Source: Raoultibacter massiliensis
Lineage (GTDB): Bacteria > Actinomycetota > Coriobacteriia > Coriobacteriales > Eggerthellaceae
Reading direction: 5' to 3'
NCBI RefSeq assembly: GCF_900199545.1
Contig: NZ_LT962671.1
Span: 595,961-659,960, forward strand
Length of the DNA stretch: 64,000 bases
A program made the position numbers and the translations under genes. This document shows, piece by piece, positions 1 through 7,413 of this stretch (the first letter of the stretch is position 1; each line of letters opens with the position of its first letter). The notes under the pieces are model-generated. The model had not been told where the DNA came from and ran no database searches. It saw only the letters and a list, made by a program, of their open reading frames with translations.

Positions 1-1476
1 ATGCAATCTCTCGGAAAGCCCGGCGCCAACCAGTTCAAGTTCATCGAATGGTCGCTTTTCGGCATGGAAAGCGTGACGCCTATGCCGCCGTCGGTCGAGA
101 TACCGAACTGCGGTCCCGCGTTTCGCGGTCGGCAGTATTCGGTGCGCCCCAGCATCATCCCCAAGACGATGATCCCCGAGGCCATCACCAACCCGCCCGT
201 TCAGTGGTACGGGCACATCGCCGCAGGACTGCCTCGCGAAGACCAGTTCGTCGGGCCGCTCACCTTCCCGCTTGAGGGCAAAGAGCGCATCCATATGATC
301 TGGTCGGACGCTCCTTGCTGGGAAACCTGCTGGAACGGCGGCAACGAGATGCAGGAAGCGCTGCGCCACGAGTCCATCGAGTTTCTGCTCATCCAGCATC
401 CTTGGATGGAAAACGACTGCCTGTTCGCCGACATCCTGCTTCCCATCAACACGAAGTTCGAAGAGGAGGACATCGGCACCGACTCCGACAACGGCATGTG
501 GAGCGTGGTCTACTACGAGCAGCAGGCCATCGAATCTTTGGGCGAATCGAAATCCGATCTCGAGGCTGTCGAAGAGGTTGCCAAGAAACTCGAGCAGTTC
601 GGCGGCATCTACGAGGATCTGCACGCTCGCATGATGGACGGCGGCAAAACCGTCGGCGATTTCATCAAGGCCGGATTCGAGAATACCGGCGCTTCCGAGA
701 AGCTCTCCTTCGAGGAGTTCAAGGAGAAGCAGTATTACCCGTTCCCGACGAAGGAAAAATGGGAGGATCTGCCTGTGGGCCTCAGCCAATTCTACGAGGA
801 TCCCGAGAACCATCCGCTCACAACGCCTTCGGGGAAGCTCGAATACTACTCGACGGCCCTCGCCGACATCTTTCCCGACGACGAGATCCGCGGCCCCATT
901 CCGCGATGGATCGAAGAGGGCGACGGCCACGAGGAGCGCATCGATTCGAAGCGCGCGATCGAATACCCGTTCCTCATCGTTTCGAACCATCCGCGTTGGC
1001 GCGTCCATGCAAACTGCGATGACATCACGTGGCTGCGCGAGATCCAGACATGCAAGGTGGTCGGGCCGGACGGCTACGCCTACGAGCCCGTGTGGGTGAA
1101 TCCCGTCGATGCCGGCAAACTCGGCCTCAAGACCGGCGATGTGGCGAAGATATACAACGAGCGCGGCGGCGTGCTCGGCGGCGTCATCGTGTCCGAGCGC
1201 ATCATTCCCGGCGCGATCTACCAGGATCATGGCGCCCGCGTCGACACCATCGTATCAGGGGTGGGCGGCCTCGACCGCGGCGGCGCCAACAACCTCATTG
1301 CGCCGTCGGCGACCACATCGAAGAACGCGCATGGCGAAGTGACGAGCGGGTTTCTCGTCAACATCGAGAAGGTCGACGTGTTCCAGCTTGCGGAGCAGTA
1401 TCCCGAGGCGTTCGGGCGTGCCTACGACCCGGCATCCGGTGTTGTGGTGGACGAATACATCGTGGAAGGAAACTAG
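1..1476 (+). CDS. Molybdopterin oxidoreductase large subunit, transhydroxylase/catechol dehydroxylase-like (5' end outside window)
   Basis: The reading frame is open at base 1, so only about the C-terminal 491 residues are present; the real start lies upstream and the Met at base 1 is internal. The visible part holds the end of the catalytic region (QHPWMENDCLFADILLP near residue 133) and the C-terminal molydopterin dinucleotide-binding domain (about residues 320-460, with PFLIVSNHPRWRVHANCDD). These stretches and the unusual ferredoxin partner directly downstream resemble pyrogallol-phloroglucinol transhydroxylase and the related molybdenum-dependent catechol dehydroxylases of gut Eggerthellaceae. 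Such enzymes remove or transfer aromatic hydroxyl groups at a Mo-bisPGD centre. The substrate cannot be read from this fragment, and active-site residues in the N-terminal half are not visible. It is probably co-transcribed with the next gene, 1 nt away. Confidence 0.85.
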   Translation: MQSLGKPGANQFKFIEWSLFGMESVTPMPPSVEIPNCGPAFRGRQYSVRPSIIPKTMIPEAITNPPVQWYGHIAAGLPREDQFVGPLTFPLEGKERIHMIWSDAPCWETCWNGGNEMQEALRHESIEFLLIQHPWMENDCLFADILLPINTKFEEEDIGTDSDNGMWSVVYYEQQAIESLGESKSDLEAVEEVAKKLEQFGGIYEDLHARMMDGGKTVGDFIKAGFENTGASEKLSFEEFKEKQYYPFPTKEKWEDLPVGLSQFYEDPENHPLTTPSGKLEYYSTALADIFPDDEIRGPIPRWIEEGDGHEERIDSKRAIEYPFLIVSNHPRWRVHANCDDITWLREIQTCKVVGPDGYAYEPVWVNPVDAGKLGLKTGDVAKIYNERGGVLGGVIVSERIIPGAIYQDHGARVDTIVSGVGGLDRGGANNLIAPSATTSKNAHGEVTSGFLVNIEKVDVFQLAEQYPEAFGRAYDPASGVVVDEYIVEGN

Positions 1477-1477
1477 C

Positions 1478-2305
1478 ATGGGCAAAATATTTGTAATCGA
1501 TCCGGCGAAGTGCAACGGTTGCCGGAACTGCCAGATCGCCTGCAAAGACGAGCACTGCGACAACGACTGGTCTCCCATTGCGCTGCCCCAGCCCGATACC
1601 GGCCACTTCTGGCTCAACGTCGACGAGAAGGTGCGCGGCAGCGTTCCGAAAGTAAAGGTGTCCTATGTTGTGAGGCTGTGCCAGCACTGCGGCGACGCCC
1701 CGTGCATGAAAGCGGCGCCCGAGGCCGTGTATCGCCGCGATGACGGCCTGGTGATCGTCGATCCCGAAAAGGCCAAAGGGAAGCGCGAGCTTGTGGAGGC
1801 GTGTCCGTATGGAGCGATTTTCTGGAACGAGGAGCTTGCGGTGCCGCAGAAATGCACGGGATGCGCGCATCTGCTCGACGATGGCTGGTCGGTGCCCCGA
1901 TGCGTCGATGCCTGCCCGCATGGGGCAATTCGTTTCGGCGACGGGGAAGATTTCGCCGGCGAGCTCGAAGCCGCCGAGTTTATCGCTCCCGAGCGCGCAG
2001 ACGCCGACAAGCCCCACGTATACTATCTGAATCTGCCGAAGCGCTTCGTGGCGGGCATCGTGGTCGATCTGGAATCCGACGAGGTGGTTGCCGGCGCGCA
2101 AATCACGCTCGAGAACCCTGAAACGACCGAGATCCTGCAGGCGGAGACCGATGAGTTCGGCGACTTCTGGTTCCATCAGGTCGATGCCGCGCTCTACAAC
2201 GTGTACGTCGAGGCCGAGGGGTATATGACGCGTATGGTGAAAGCGGATGCGACGGACGAGGATTGCAACATCGGTCCGATCGACGTGTTTGCGGCTGCCG
2301 AGTAG
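1478..2305 (+). CDS. Iron-sulfur subunit with C-terminal Cna-B/transthyretin-like domain
   Basis: A 275-residue electron-transfer subunit. The start ATG at 1478 has the Shine-Dalgarno GGAAGGA at 1464-1470 and follows the molybdoenzyme stop by 1 nt. Residues 1-165 carry ferredoxin-type Cys clusters (CNGCRNCQIAC near 12-22, CQHCGDAPC near 70, CTGCAH and CVDACP near 125-150). Residues about 190-275 form a beta-rich domain of the carboxypeptidase-regulatory/Cna-B type (FVAGIVVDLESDEVVAGAQI onward). That two-domain layout and the length of about 275 residues match the small subunit of pyrogallol-phloroglucinol transhydroxylase. It supports assigning the upstream gene to that clade rather than to DMSO or nitrate reductases. 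No signal peptide is visible, so the pair is probably cytoplasmic unless the missing N-terminus of the large subunit carries a TAT signal. Confidence 0.9.
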   Translation: MGKIFVIDPAKCNGCRNCQIACKDEHCDNDWSPIALPQPDTGHFWLNVDEKVRGSVPKVKVSYVVRLCQHCGDAPCMKAAPEAVYRRDDGLVIVDPEKAKGKRELVEACPYGAIFWNEELAVPQKCTGCAHLLDDGWSVPRCVDACPHGAIRFGDGEDFAGELEAAEFIAPERADADKPHVYYLNLPKRFVAGIVVDLESDEVVAGAQITLENPETTEILQAETDEFGDFWFHQVDAALYNVYVEAEGYMTRMVKADATDEDCNIGPIDVFAAAE

Positions 2306-2312
2306 CGCGAAA

Positions 2313-2345
2313 AGCTGAGCCGCCTCAACGCAAGGCGGCTCAGCT
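2313..2345 (+). terminator. Hairpin after the molybdoenzyme pair
   Basis: A perfect 13-bp stem (AGCTGAGCCGCCT pairing with AGGCGGCTCAGCT) with a 7-nt loop starts 8 nt after the stop of the iron-sulfur subunit. It has no clear U-tract, so it may be a partial terminator or an RNA-stability element between the enzyme genes and the transporter genes. Confidence 0.6.
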
Positions 2346-2378
2346 CGGATTCTTCAACGCAAAATGTTAGGGGAACAT

Positions 2379-3788
2379 ATGTCAAACACATCTTCAATAA
2401 AACAGATCGCCGGTTTGGTGATTGCGGCGATTTTGGTAGTCGGCGGGCTGTTCCTGCCAGGAACGGGCGATCTGACCCACGAGGGGATTTTGGGCCTTGC
2501 CATCCTGCTTGCAACCGTCGCCCTATGGATATGCGAATCGATACCCATGGGCGTTGCGGGCCTTCTGGCGCTCGTCGTGGCGCCGATCGTCGGCATCGCG
2601 GAAATCAACACGGTCTTTTCCGGATTCGGCACGACCACCGTCATCTTCGCCATCGCGGTATTCGGTCTCACGGCTATCGTCATGAAGTCGAATCTCGCGA
2701 TTCGATTGACCGCTGCGATGACGAAATGGTCGGGAGCGAACTCGAACAAGCTCGTGCTTGCGTTCATGTGCGTATCCTGGCTGCTGTCGACGGTTATGAA
2801 CGACTCGGCGGTTCTGGTGCTCGTCATCGGCCTATCCATGATCGTTCTCAACAACGCGGGCCACGAGATCGGGAAATCGCGGTTGGCGAAGGCGTTCTAC
2901 ATCGGCATCGCGCTTTGCGCGTTCATCGGAGGCGGTGCGACCCCCGCGGGATCCTCCATCAACGTGCTCGTCATCGGCATGCTCGAGCAAACGATGGGGC
3001 AGACGATCAGCTTCGTTGACTGGATGGTGGCCTGCCTGCCCGTGTGCCTGCTCATGGTTCCGATCACGTGGTTTGCCGTTATCAAGATCCTCAAGCCCGA
3101 GCCGATCGAGCAGAAGGATCTCGAAGAGCTGCAGAAGCGCGCAAGGGAACTGGGGCCTTTGGCTCCCGAAGAGAAGAAGACGCTCTTCTTCCTTATCGGC
3201 ATGCCCGTCCTCTGGATTGCCGGCTCGTGGATTCCCGCCCTCAACGTGACCACGGTTACCGTGCTCGGTCTTGCCGCAATGTTTCTTCCCGGCGTCAAGC
3301 TGCTCACGTTCGAAGAGTTCCAGCGCGAGGTTCCGTGGACGATCGTCATCATGATCGGCGCGGTGCTGTGCCTCGGCGGGATCGTCAATGCAACCGGCGG
3401 CGTTGCCTACCTTGCAAACATGTTCCTGTCGACGGGGGTCACGGAGCTCGGCGGATTCTTCTCGCTGCTGCTCATCATGCTCGCCGTGTACGCGTTCCAC
3501 ACGCTCGTTCCGATCGGGCCTGCGTTCATCACGCTGCTCGTGCCTCCGCTGATGGCGTTTTGCGTATCGGTTGGAATGTCGCCTGCCGTGCCGGGCATGA
3601 TGCTCGCAATCCTGCTTTCGGGCAATTTCCTCCTTCCCTTCAATCCGGGAATGGCGCTTGCCTACCGCGATAACTGCTGGACGGCAAGCGAGCTGTTCAA
3701 GACCGGCATCGTCCCGGCGATCATTTTCGTGGTGCTTCTGAGCGCCTGGACGCCGTTCGCCGCAGGCCTCATGGGCATCGCCATGTAG
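2379..3788 (+). CDS. SLC13/DASS-type anion transporter, copy 1
   Basis: A polytopic membrane protein of 469 residues, almost entirely hydrophobic segments (about 11-13 TM). ATG 2379 is chosen because AGGGGAA at 2369-2375 sits just ahead of it; an in-frame ATG at 2364 lacks that site. Family signatures are an NDSA stretch near residue 148, the TPAGSSIN loop near residue 193, and a VPIGPAF repeat near residue 375. Divalent-anion/sodium symporters of this superfamily carry C4-dicarboxylates, citrate or sulfate; aromatic acids are conceivable here because the gene follows a transhydroxylase-like enzyme. That substrate link is inference from position only. The gene is closely similar to its downstream neighbour and has the same length, indicating tandem duplication. 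Confidence 0.85.
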   Translation: MSNTSSIKQIAGLVIAAILVVGGLFLPGTGDLTHEGILGLAILLATVALWICESIPMGVAGLLALVVAPIVGIAEINTVFSGFGTTTVIFAIAVFGLTAIVMKSNLAIRLTAAMTKWSGANSNKLVLAFMCVSWLLSTVMNDSAVLVLVIGLSMIVLNNAGHEIGKSRLAKAFYIGIALCAFIGGGATPAGSSINVLVIGMLEQTMGQTISFVDWMVACLPVCLLMVPITWFAVIKILKPEPIEQKDLEELQKRARELGPLAPEEKKTLFFLIGMPVLWIAGSWIPALNVTTVTVLGLAAMFLPGVKLLTFEEFQREVPWTIVIMIGAVLCLGGIVNATGGVAYLANMFLSTGVTELGGFFSLLLIMLAVYAFHTLVPIGPAFITLLVPPLMAFCVSVGMSPAVPGMMLAILLSGNFLLPFNPGMALAYRDNCWTASELFKTGIVPAIIFVVLLSAWTPFAAGLMGIAM

Positions 3789-3810
3789 CTTTGGGCAAAC
3801 AATCGCTTAC

Positions 3811-3841
3811 GGACCTTCCGGCCGGCTTGGCTGGAAGGTCC
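3811..3841 (+). terminator. Hairpin between the two SLC13 genes
   Basis: GGACCTTCC pairs with GGAAGGTCC and the stem extends inward to 13 bp (one G-U) with a 5-nt loop. No U-tract follows. It may partially insulate or process the two transporter messages. Confidence 0.5.
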
Positions 3842-3858
3842 AGGGGATAGGGGGAATT

Positions 3859-5268
3859 ATGGTTTGCGGTAGCATAAACAAAAAGTATGTCGGCATCCCT
3901 CTTGCGCTTGTCATTTTGCTCATCGGGTGGTTTCTGCCTCCTGTCGAGGGACTCACCCATGAGGGGATCGTCGGCCTTTCGATTCTGTTCGCGGCCGTTG
4001 CGATGTGGGTGTGCGAGACGCTGCCCATGGGCGTGACGGGCCTTCTCGCGCTGGTCCTTGCGCCACTGCTCGGCATCGCGGAAATCAATACGGTCTTTTC
4101 CGGATTCGGCACGACCACCGTAATTTTCGCCATGGCCGTCTTCTCGTTGACGGCTATCGTCATGAAATCAGATCTCGCCATTCGCCTGACGGGGTTTCTC
4201 GTGCGGATCGCCGGCAGAGACTCCCGTAAGCTCGTGCTGGCGTTCATGGTTGCAGGCGGCCTGCTTTCTGCCGTCATGAACGACTCGGCCACGTTGGTGC
4301 TGTTTCTCGGGTTCGCCGATACGGTGCTGGAAAACGCGGGGCACGTCAAGGGCAAGTCGAACCTTGCGAAGTGCCTGTATCTCGGCAGCGCCTTCGCCAT
4401 CTTCATGGGAGGAATGGCAACGCCTGCGGGTGCGTCCATCAATGTGCTTGCGATCGGTTTGGTAGAGCAGGCGACGGGGCAGACGATTCCGTTTCTGTCC
4501 TGGGTCCTTGCGGCTGCTCCCGTCGCCATCGTCATGATCCCGATCATCTGGGTCGTCCTCACCAAGATATTCAAGCCGGAGCCTATCGACGAGGAGAGTC
4601 TGCGCGTGCTGACGGCGAAGGCATCCGAACTCGGGTCGCTGACGCTCGAAGAGAAGAAAACGCTCGTTTTCCTCTTGGGCGTGCCGGTGCTGTGGATAAT
4701 CGGCTCCTGGGTGCCTGCGCTGAACGTGACGACGGTTTCCGTCGTGGCTCTTGCGCTCATGTGCGCGCCCGGCATCAGGTTGCTCACGTTCGACGAGTTC
4801 CAGCGCGAGGTTCCGTGGACGATCGTCGTCATGATCGGGGCCGTCATCTCGCTTGGCGGCATCGTCGGGTCTACGGGCGGCGTCGCATTCCTGGCGAACC
4901 TGTTCCTGAACAGCGGGGTCATGGAGTTGGGTATGTTCTTCACGTTCTGGCTCATCGTGGCTGCGGTGTATTTTACCCATTCGTTTGTGCCGGTGGGTCC
5001 CGCCTTCGCCACCATCCTCATTCCGCCTCTGATGACGTACTGCATGCAGGCCGGGTATTCTCCTGCGATACCGGCGATTCTGCTTGCGGCTATCCTGTCC
5101 GGCAACCTTCTGCTTCCCATCAATCCAGGTTTGGCCCTGTCGTATCGCGATAACGTCTATACGTTCGGCGATGCGTTCAAGGCGGGCATCGTGCCGGTGC
5201 TCTGCCTGATCACCTTGCTCGCCGCATGGGTGCCGTTCATGGTGGGGGTGCTGGGGATACCGAACTGA
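3859..5268 (+). CDS. SLC13/DASS-type anion transporter, copy 2
   Basis: A second 469-residue transporter of the same family; ATG 3859 has an AGGGGG(AA) Shine-Dalgarno 4-9 nt upstream. It shares the NDSA, TPAGASIN and VPVGPAF signatures with copy 1, along with long stretches of identical protein and DNA. The segment around FSGFGTTTVIFA and the one around the VPWTIV motif are nearly identical at the nucleotide level, while the rest has diverged. This suggests duplication followed by divergence or local gene conversion. Retention of two copies beside one enzyme pair could reflect substrate and product transport by different copies, or exchange; this is inference. No gene follows before the tRNAs. 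Confidence 0.85.
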   Translation: MVCGSINKKYVGIPLALVILLIGWFLPPVEGLTHEGIVGLSILFAAVAMWVCETLPMGVTGLLALVLAPLLGIAEINTVFSGFGTTTVIFAMAVFSLTAIVMKSDLAIRLTGFLVRIAGRDSRKLVLAFMVAGGLLSAVMNDSATLVLFLGFADTVLENAGHVKGKSNLAKCLYLGSAFAIFMGGMATPAGASINVLAIGLVEQATGQTIPFLSWVLAAAPVAIVMIPIIWVVLTKIFKPEPIDEESLRVLTAKASELGSLTLEEKKTLVFLLGVPVLWIIGSWVPALNVTTVSVVALALMCAPGIRLLTFDEFQREVPWTIVVMIGAVISLGGIVGSTGGVAFLANLFLNSGVMELGMFFTFWLIVAAVYFTHSFVPVGPAFATILIPPLMTYCMQAGYSPAIPAILLAAILSGNLLLPINPGLALSYRDNVYTFGDAFKAGIVPVLCLITLLAAWVPFMVGVLGIPN

Positions 5269-5437
5269 TGAGATTTTCTGCTGCTGGGAAATCGAAACGG
5301 GTGCTCGGTGCCTGCCTGATGGCGGTTGCCGGCTTCATCCCGAAGAAGGGTTCCGTTCGGGCGGGCGAGGGGCTTCGCGTGGAGAAATCGCGGGAGGGCG
5401 TTTCTGGAAAATAAGCCTGCGATTTCAAGAAACGGGC

Positions 5438-5466
5438 TTGACGAAGCGTGTTTGTAACCGTAATAT
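5438..5466 (+). promoter_or_regulatory. Promoter for tRNA-Gln
   Basis: TTGACG (5438-5443) and TAATAT (5461-5466) are separated by 17 nt, a near-consensus housekeeping promoter about 57 nt upstream of the tRNA. The stretch 5269-5437 upstream holds no supportable gene. Confidence 0.7.
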
Positions 5467-5522
5467 ATTCACTCGCGTTTGCAGTCGGAAACTTGTGTTT
5501 CCCGCTCGATCGCATGTGCTAC

Positions 5523-5596
5523 TGGGGTGTCGTCTAATGGCAGGACAGCGGTTTCTGGTACCGTATGTGAGGGTTCGACTCCTTCCACCCCAGCCA
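5523..5596 (+). tRNA. tRNA-Gln (anticodon CTG)
   Basis: The cloverleaf folds with acceptor TGGGGTG/CACCCCA, anticodon stem GCGGT/ACCGT and loop TTCTGGT, giving anticodon CTG (reads CAG). The T-arm has GGGTTCGACTCC. The discriminator base is G and the 3' CCA is encoded. Length is 74 nt including CCA. Confidence 0.95.
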
Positions 5597-5646
5597 TTTG
5601 TTTGCAGTGTGGCAGATGCGTAGAGAAAGAACCTCGAAAAAGGTTC

Positions 5647-5673
5647 TTGACGAGAATGGTTCGTCGCTATAAA
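5647..5673 (+). promoter_or_regulatory. Promoter for tRNA-Glu
   Basis: TTGACG (5647-5652) and TATAAA (5668-5673) with 15-nt spacing lie directly upstream of tRNA-Glu, so this tRNA probably has its own promoter in addition to read-through from tRNA-Gln. Confidence 0.6.
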
Positions 5674-5691
5674 CTACCACGATGCGCCTAT

Positions 5692-5768
5692 GGTCCCGTC
5701 GTCTAGCGGTTCAGGACGCCGCCCTCTCAAGGCGGAGGTCGCCGGTTCGAATCCGGTCGGGACTACCA
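5692..5768 (+). tRNA. tRNA-Glu (anticodon CTC)
   Basis: Acceptor GGTCCCG pairs with CGGGACT (one G-U). The anticodon stem CCGCC/GGCGG encloses loop CTCTCAA, giving anticodon CTC (reads GAG). The T-arm is GCCGGTTCGAATCCGGT and the 3' CCA is encoded. Length is 77 nt including CCA. Confidence 0.95.
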
Positions 5769-5776
5769 AAAATTAG

Positions 5777-5807
5777 AAGAACCCCCGCAGATCGGGGGTT
5801 CTTTTTT
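5777..5807 (+). terminator. Intrinsic terminator of the tRNA unit
   Basis: AAGAACCCCC pairs with GGGGGTTCTT across a 7-nt loop and a run of six T follows (5802-5807), a textbook Rho-independent terminator 9 nt after tRNA-Glu. Confidence 0.9.
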
Positions 5808-5892
5808 GCATTAGGGCTTTAGCCCGTCGGCCGCGCAAAGCGCGGACGATATCAACCACCCGCTATGCGGGTGCGCGACAGATGTTATACAA

Positions 5893-5951
5893 AATCACCT
5901 TCCTATACAATGGCGATTGTTCAGGTCGTCCAGCGAATTAGGAAGGTGATT
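5893..5951 (+). promoter_or_regulatory. 5'-UTR hairpin sequestering the tnpA ribosome-binding site
   Basis: AATCACCTTCCTA (5893-5905) is the perfect complement of TAGGAAGGTGATT (5939-5951), and the second arm contains the Shine-Dalgarno GGAAGG of the transposase start. A 13-bp stem would occlude ribosome binding. Repression by an SD-sequestering 5'-UTR fold is described for IS200 tnpA in enterobacteria. Confidence 0.8.
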
Positions 5952-5954
5952 AAT

Positions 5955-6431
5955 TTGGCGCAACAGTCGCATAGCCTGTCGCACACGAAGTGGATGTGTA
6001 AGTATCACATCGTCTTCACTCCGAAGTATAGGCGCAAAATTATCTACAATCAATTGAGGACTAGCATTGGGAGCATACTCCGCACACTATGCGGATACAA
6101 AGGCGTTGAGATACTAGAAGGGCACCTCATGCCTGATCATGTTCACATGCTAGTGAGCATTCCGCCGAAGATAAGCGTCTCTAGTTTTATGGGGTATCTG
6201 AAGGGAAAGAGTTCCCTGATGATTTTCGACAAGCATGCCAATCTCAAGTACAAGTTCGGTAACAGGAAGTTTTGGGCCGAAGGTTACTACGTAAGCACGG
6301 TAGGTCTTAATGAGGCCGCTATTGCAAAATACATTCGCGAACAAGAAAAGCACGACATTGCACTCGACAAGTTAAGCGTTAAAGAATACGAAGACCCGTT
6401 CATCAAAGGACAAGGCAAGCTGCCACTTTAA
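5955..6431 (+). CDS. tnpA: IS200/IS605-family transposase TnpA
   Basis: A 158-residue Y1 HUH single-strand transposase. The TTG start at 5955 is preferred: GGAAGG (5941-5946) is 8 nt upstream and the resulting length fits the family. Upstream in-frame starts would place the left-end hairpin inside the coding region. The HUH motif appears in LMPDHVHMLVSIPP (about residues 57-70). The catalytic tyrosine is expected in the GYYVSTVG segment (about residue 113). The enzyme moves the element as single-stranded DNA by recognising the end hairpins. It appears full length with no frameshift, so the element may still be active. Confidence 0.93.
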   Translation: MAQQSHSLSHTKWMCKYHIVFTPKYRRKIIYNQLRTSIGSILRTLCGYKGVEILEGHLMPDHVHMLVSIPPKISVSSFMGYLKGKSSLMIFDKHANLKYKFGNRKFWAEGYYVSTVGLNEAAIAKYIREQEKHDIALDKLSVKEYEDPFIKGQGKLPL

Positions 6432-6595
6432 GTGGCTTGTTGCGAGTCAAAAGCTATACGGCCTGAACACAAGTGAAGGCCAGCGTCTTTAGGCGCTGGC
6501 TGGTAATCCTTGGGGTTATACCCCTAGAGCAAACCACCCGTTTTCACGGGTGGTTCTGATTGCAGATCAAGTGCGGTTTCGCGGTTATTCCAGCC

Positions 6596-7306
6596 TTACA
6601 GTCCGTCTCGGAAGTCGGCGGGCACGTGGCTCGCATCGCAGAACGGCTTGTTGCGCGATTGTCCGCATCGGCAGAGCGCATAGCGGTTGCGCGGCTCGTA
6701 GAGCGTCCCGTCGGCTGATTCGAGCGGGATGCCTCCCCTTACGTACAGACATGAGCTCACGTTCTTCTCGGGATCTTCGAGCAGCGAGATCTCTGGTTCG
6801 AAATCGGGTTCTATCAGCGTGCCGTCGCCGTTGTTCCGATGGACGAGCCTGCCTGCGGGGCAGTCGGTTGAGGCTTTGACCGCTTCTTCCATCAAATGTG
6901 GATCGTCCGACGCTTCGGTGAGCGACCACACATCGCCTTCCTCGCGATGGCAGAAACGGGCGAATGCGCAGCGGTTGTCGTCGAAAAGGTCGACGCCGCC
7001 GCCCGGATAAAGATCGGCTCGGTCGAGGAAATCTTCCCTCGAAGCGGTTTCGTCTCCCTGAAAATGGGCTTCGATGTGAGATCCGTCGCAAAACGGCATG
7101 TTCTTCGAGCGCCCGCAGCGGCAAAGCGCGTAGGTTTCTTCGGTTTCGAAGATGCGGTCGAGCCGATATTCCCGATGTCCGCCGACGAGTGTGATGATCT
7201 CGCGCTTGAGCGGCACGCGGCCGCATACGATGTAGGGGCCGTCTTTCGTGATGGTGATCTTCATGCCTTCGCCGCAGGGGCTATCGGGTTGGGTGGTGCC
7301 CTCCAT
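6596..7306 (-). CDS. CDGSH iron-sulfur protein with two CDGSH motifs and a central divergent 4Fe-4S domain
   Basis: A 236-residue soluble protein read leftwards. ATG at 7306 has GAGGTAG a few bases upstream on the minus strand. Two CDGSH cluster motifs are clear, CRCGRSKNMPFCDGSH (about residues 63-78) and CRCGQSRNKPFCDASH near the C-terminus; each should bind one [2Fe-2S] with 3 Cys and 1 His. Between them lies a segment with CAFARFC and STDCPAGRLV that matches the divergent 4Fe-4S mono-cluster domain often fused to CDGSH domains. Such proteins are thought to act in redox or iron-sulfur handling; the specific partner is unknown. It stands alone between the IS element and the convergently oriented CCA gene region. 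Confidence 0.9.
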   Translation of the reverse strand: MEGTTQPDSPCGEGMKITITKDGPYIVCGRVPLKREIITLVGGHREYRLDRIFETEETYALCRCGRSKNMPFCDGSHIEAHFQGDETASREDFLDRADLYPGGGVDLFDDNRCAFARFCHREEGDVWSLTEASDDPHLMEEAVKASTDCPAGRLVHRNNGDGTLIEPDFEPEISLLEDPEKNVSSCLYVRGGIPLESADGTLYEPRNRYALCRCGQSRNKPFCDASHVPADFRDGL

Positions 7307-7413
7307 GATCTACCTCGCTTTCTCGTCTGCCTCAAAAAGTGTCTGCGACCAAGTATATTGGGGCCTCGGCAGCGGCGGCCGGCATCGCCGTGTTCCGTTG
7401 CCGAACGGTTGCG

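Larger units (their letters stand above)
5838..6565 (+). mobile_element. IS200-type insertion sequence (ends approximate)
   Basis: The element carries one gene, a Y1 HUH transposase, and is flanked by subterminal hairpins instead of terminal inverted repeats, as in IS200/IS605 elements. The left hairpin is CACCCGC-TAT-GCGGGTG at 5857-5873; the right hairpin is ACCACCCG/CGGGTGGT at about 6532-6555. A further hairpin lies at 6481-6501 (CCAGCG/CGCTGG). No accessory tnpB is present. Exact cleavage sites cannot be fixed without an empty-site comparison. It lies between the tRNA terminator and the 3' end of the CDGSH gene, apparently without breaking a gene. Confidence 0.85.

Noticed and set aside
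5268..5414. 48-codon frame starting in TGATG overlap with the second SLC13 stop
   Set aside because: Basic, low-complexity translation without a recognisable motif or own ribosome site; possible but not supportable.
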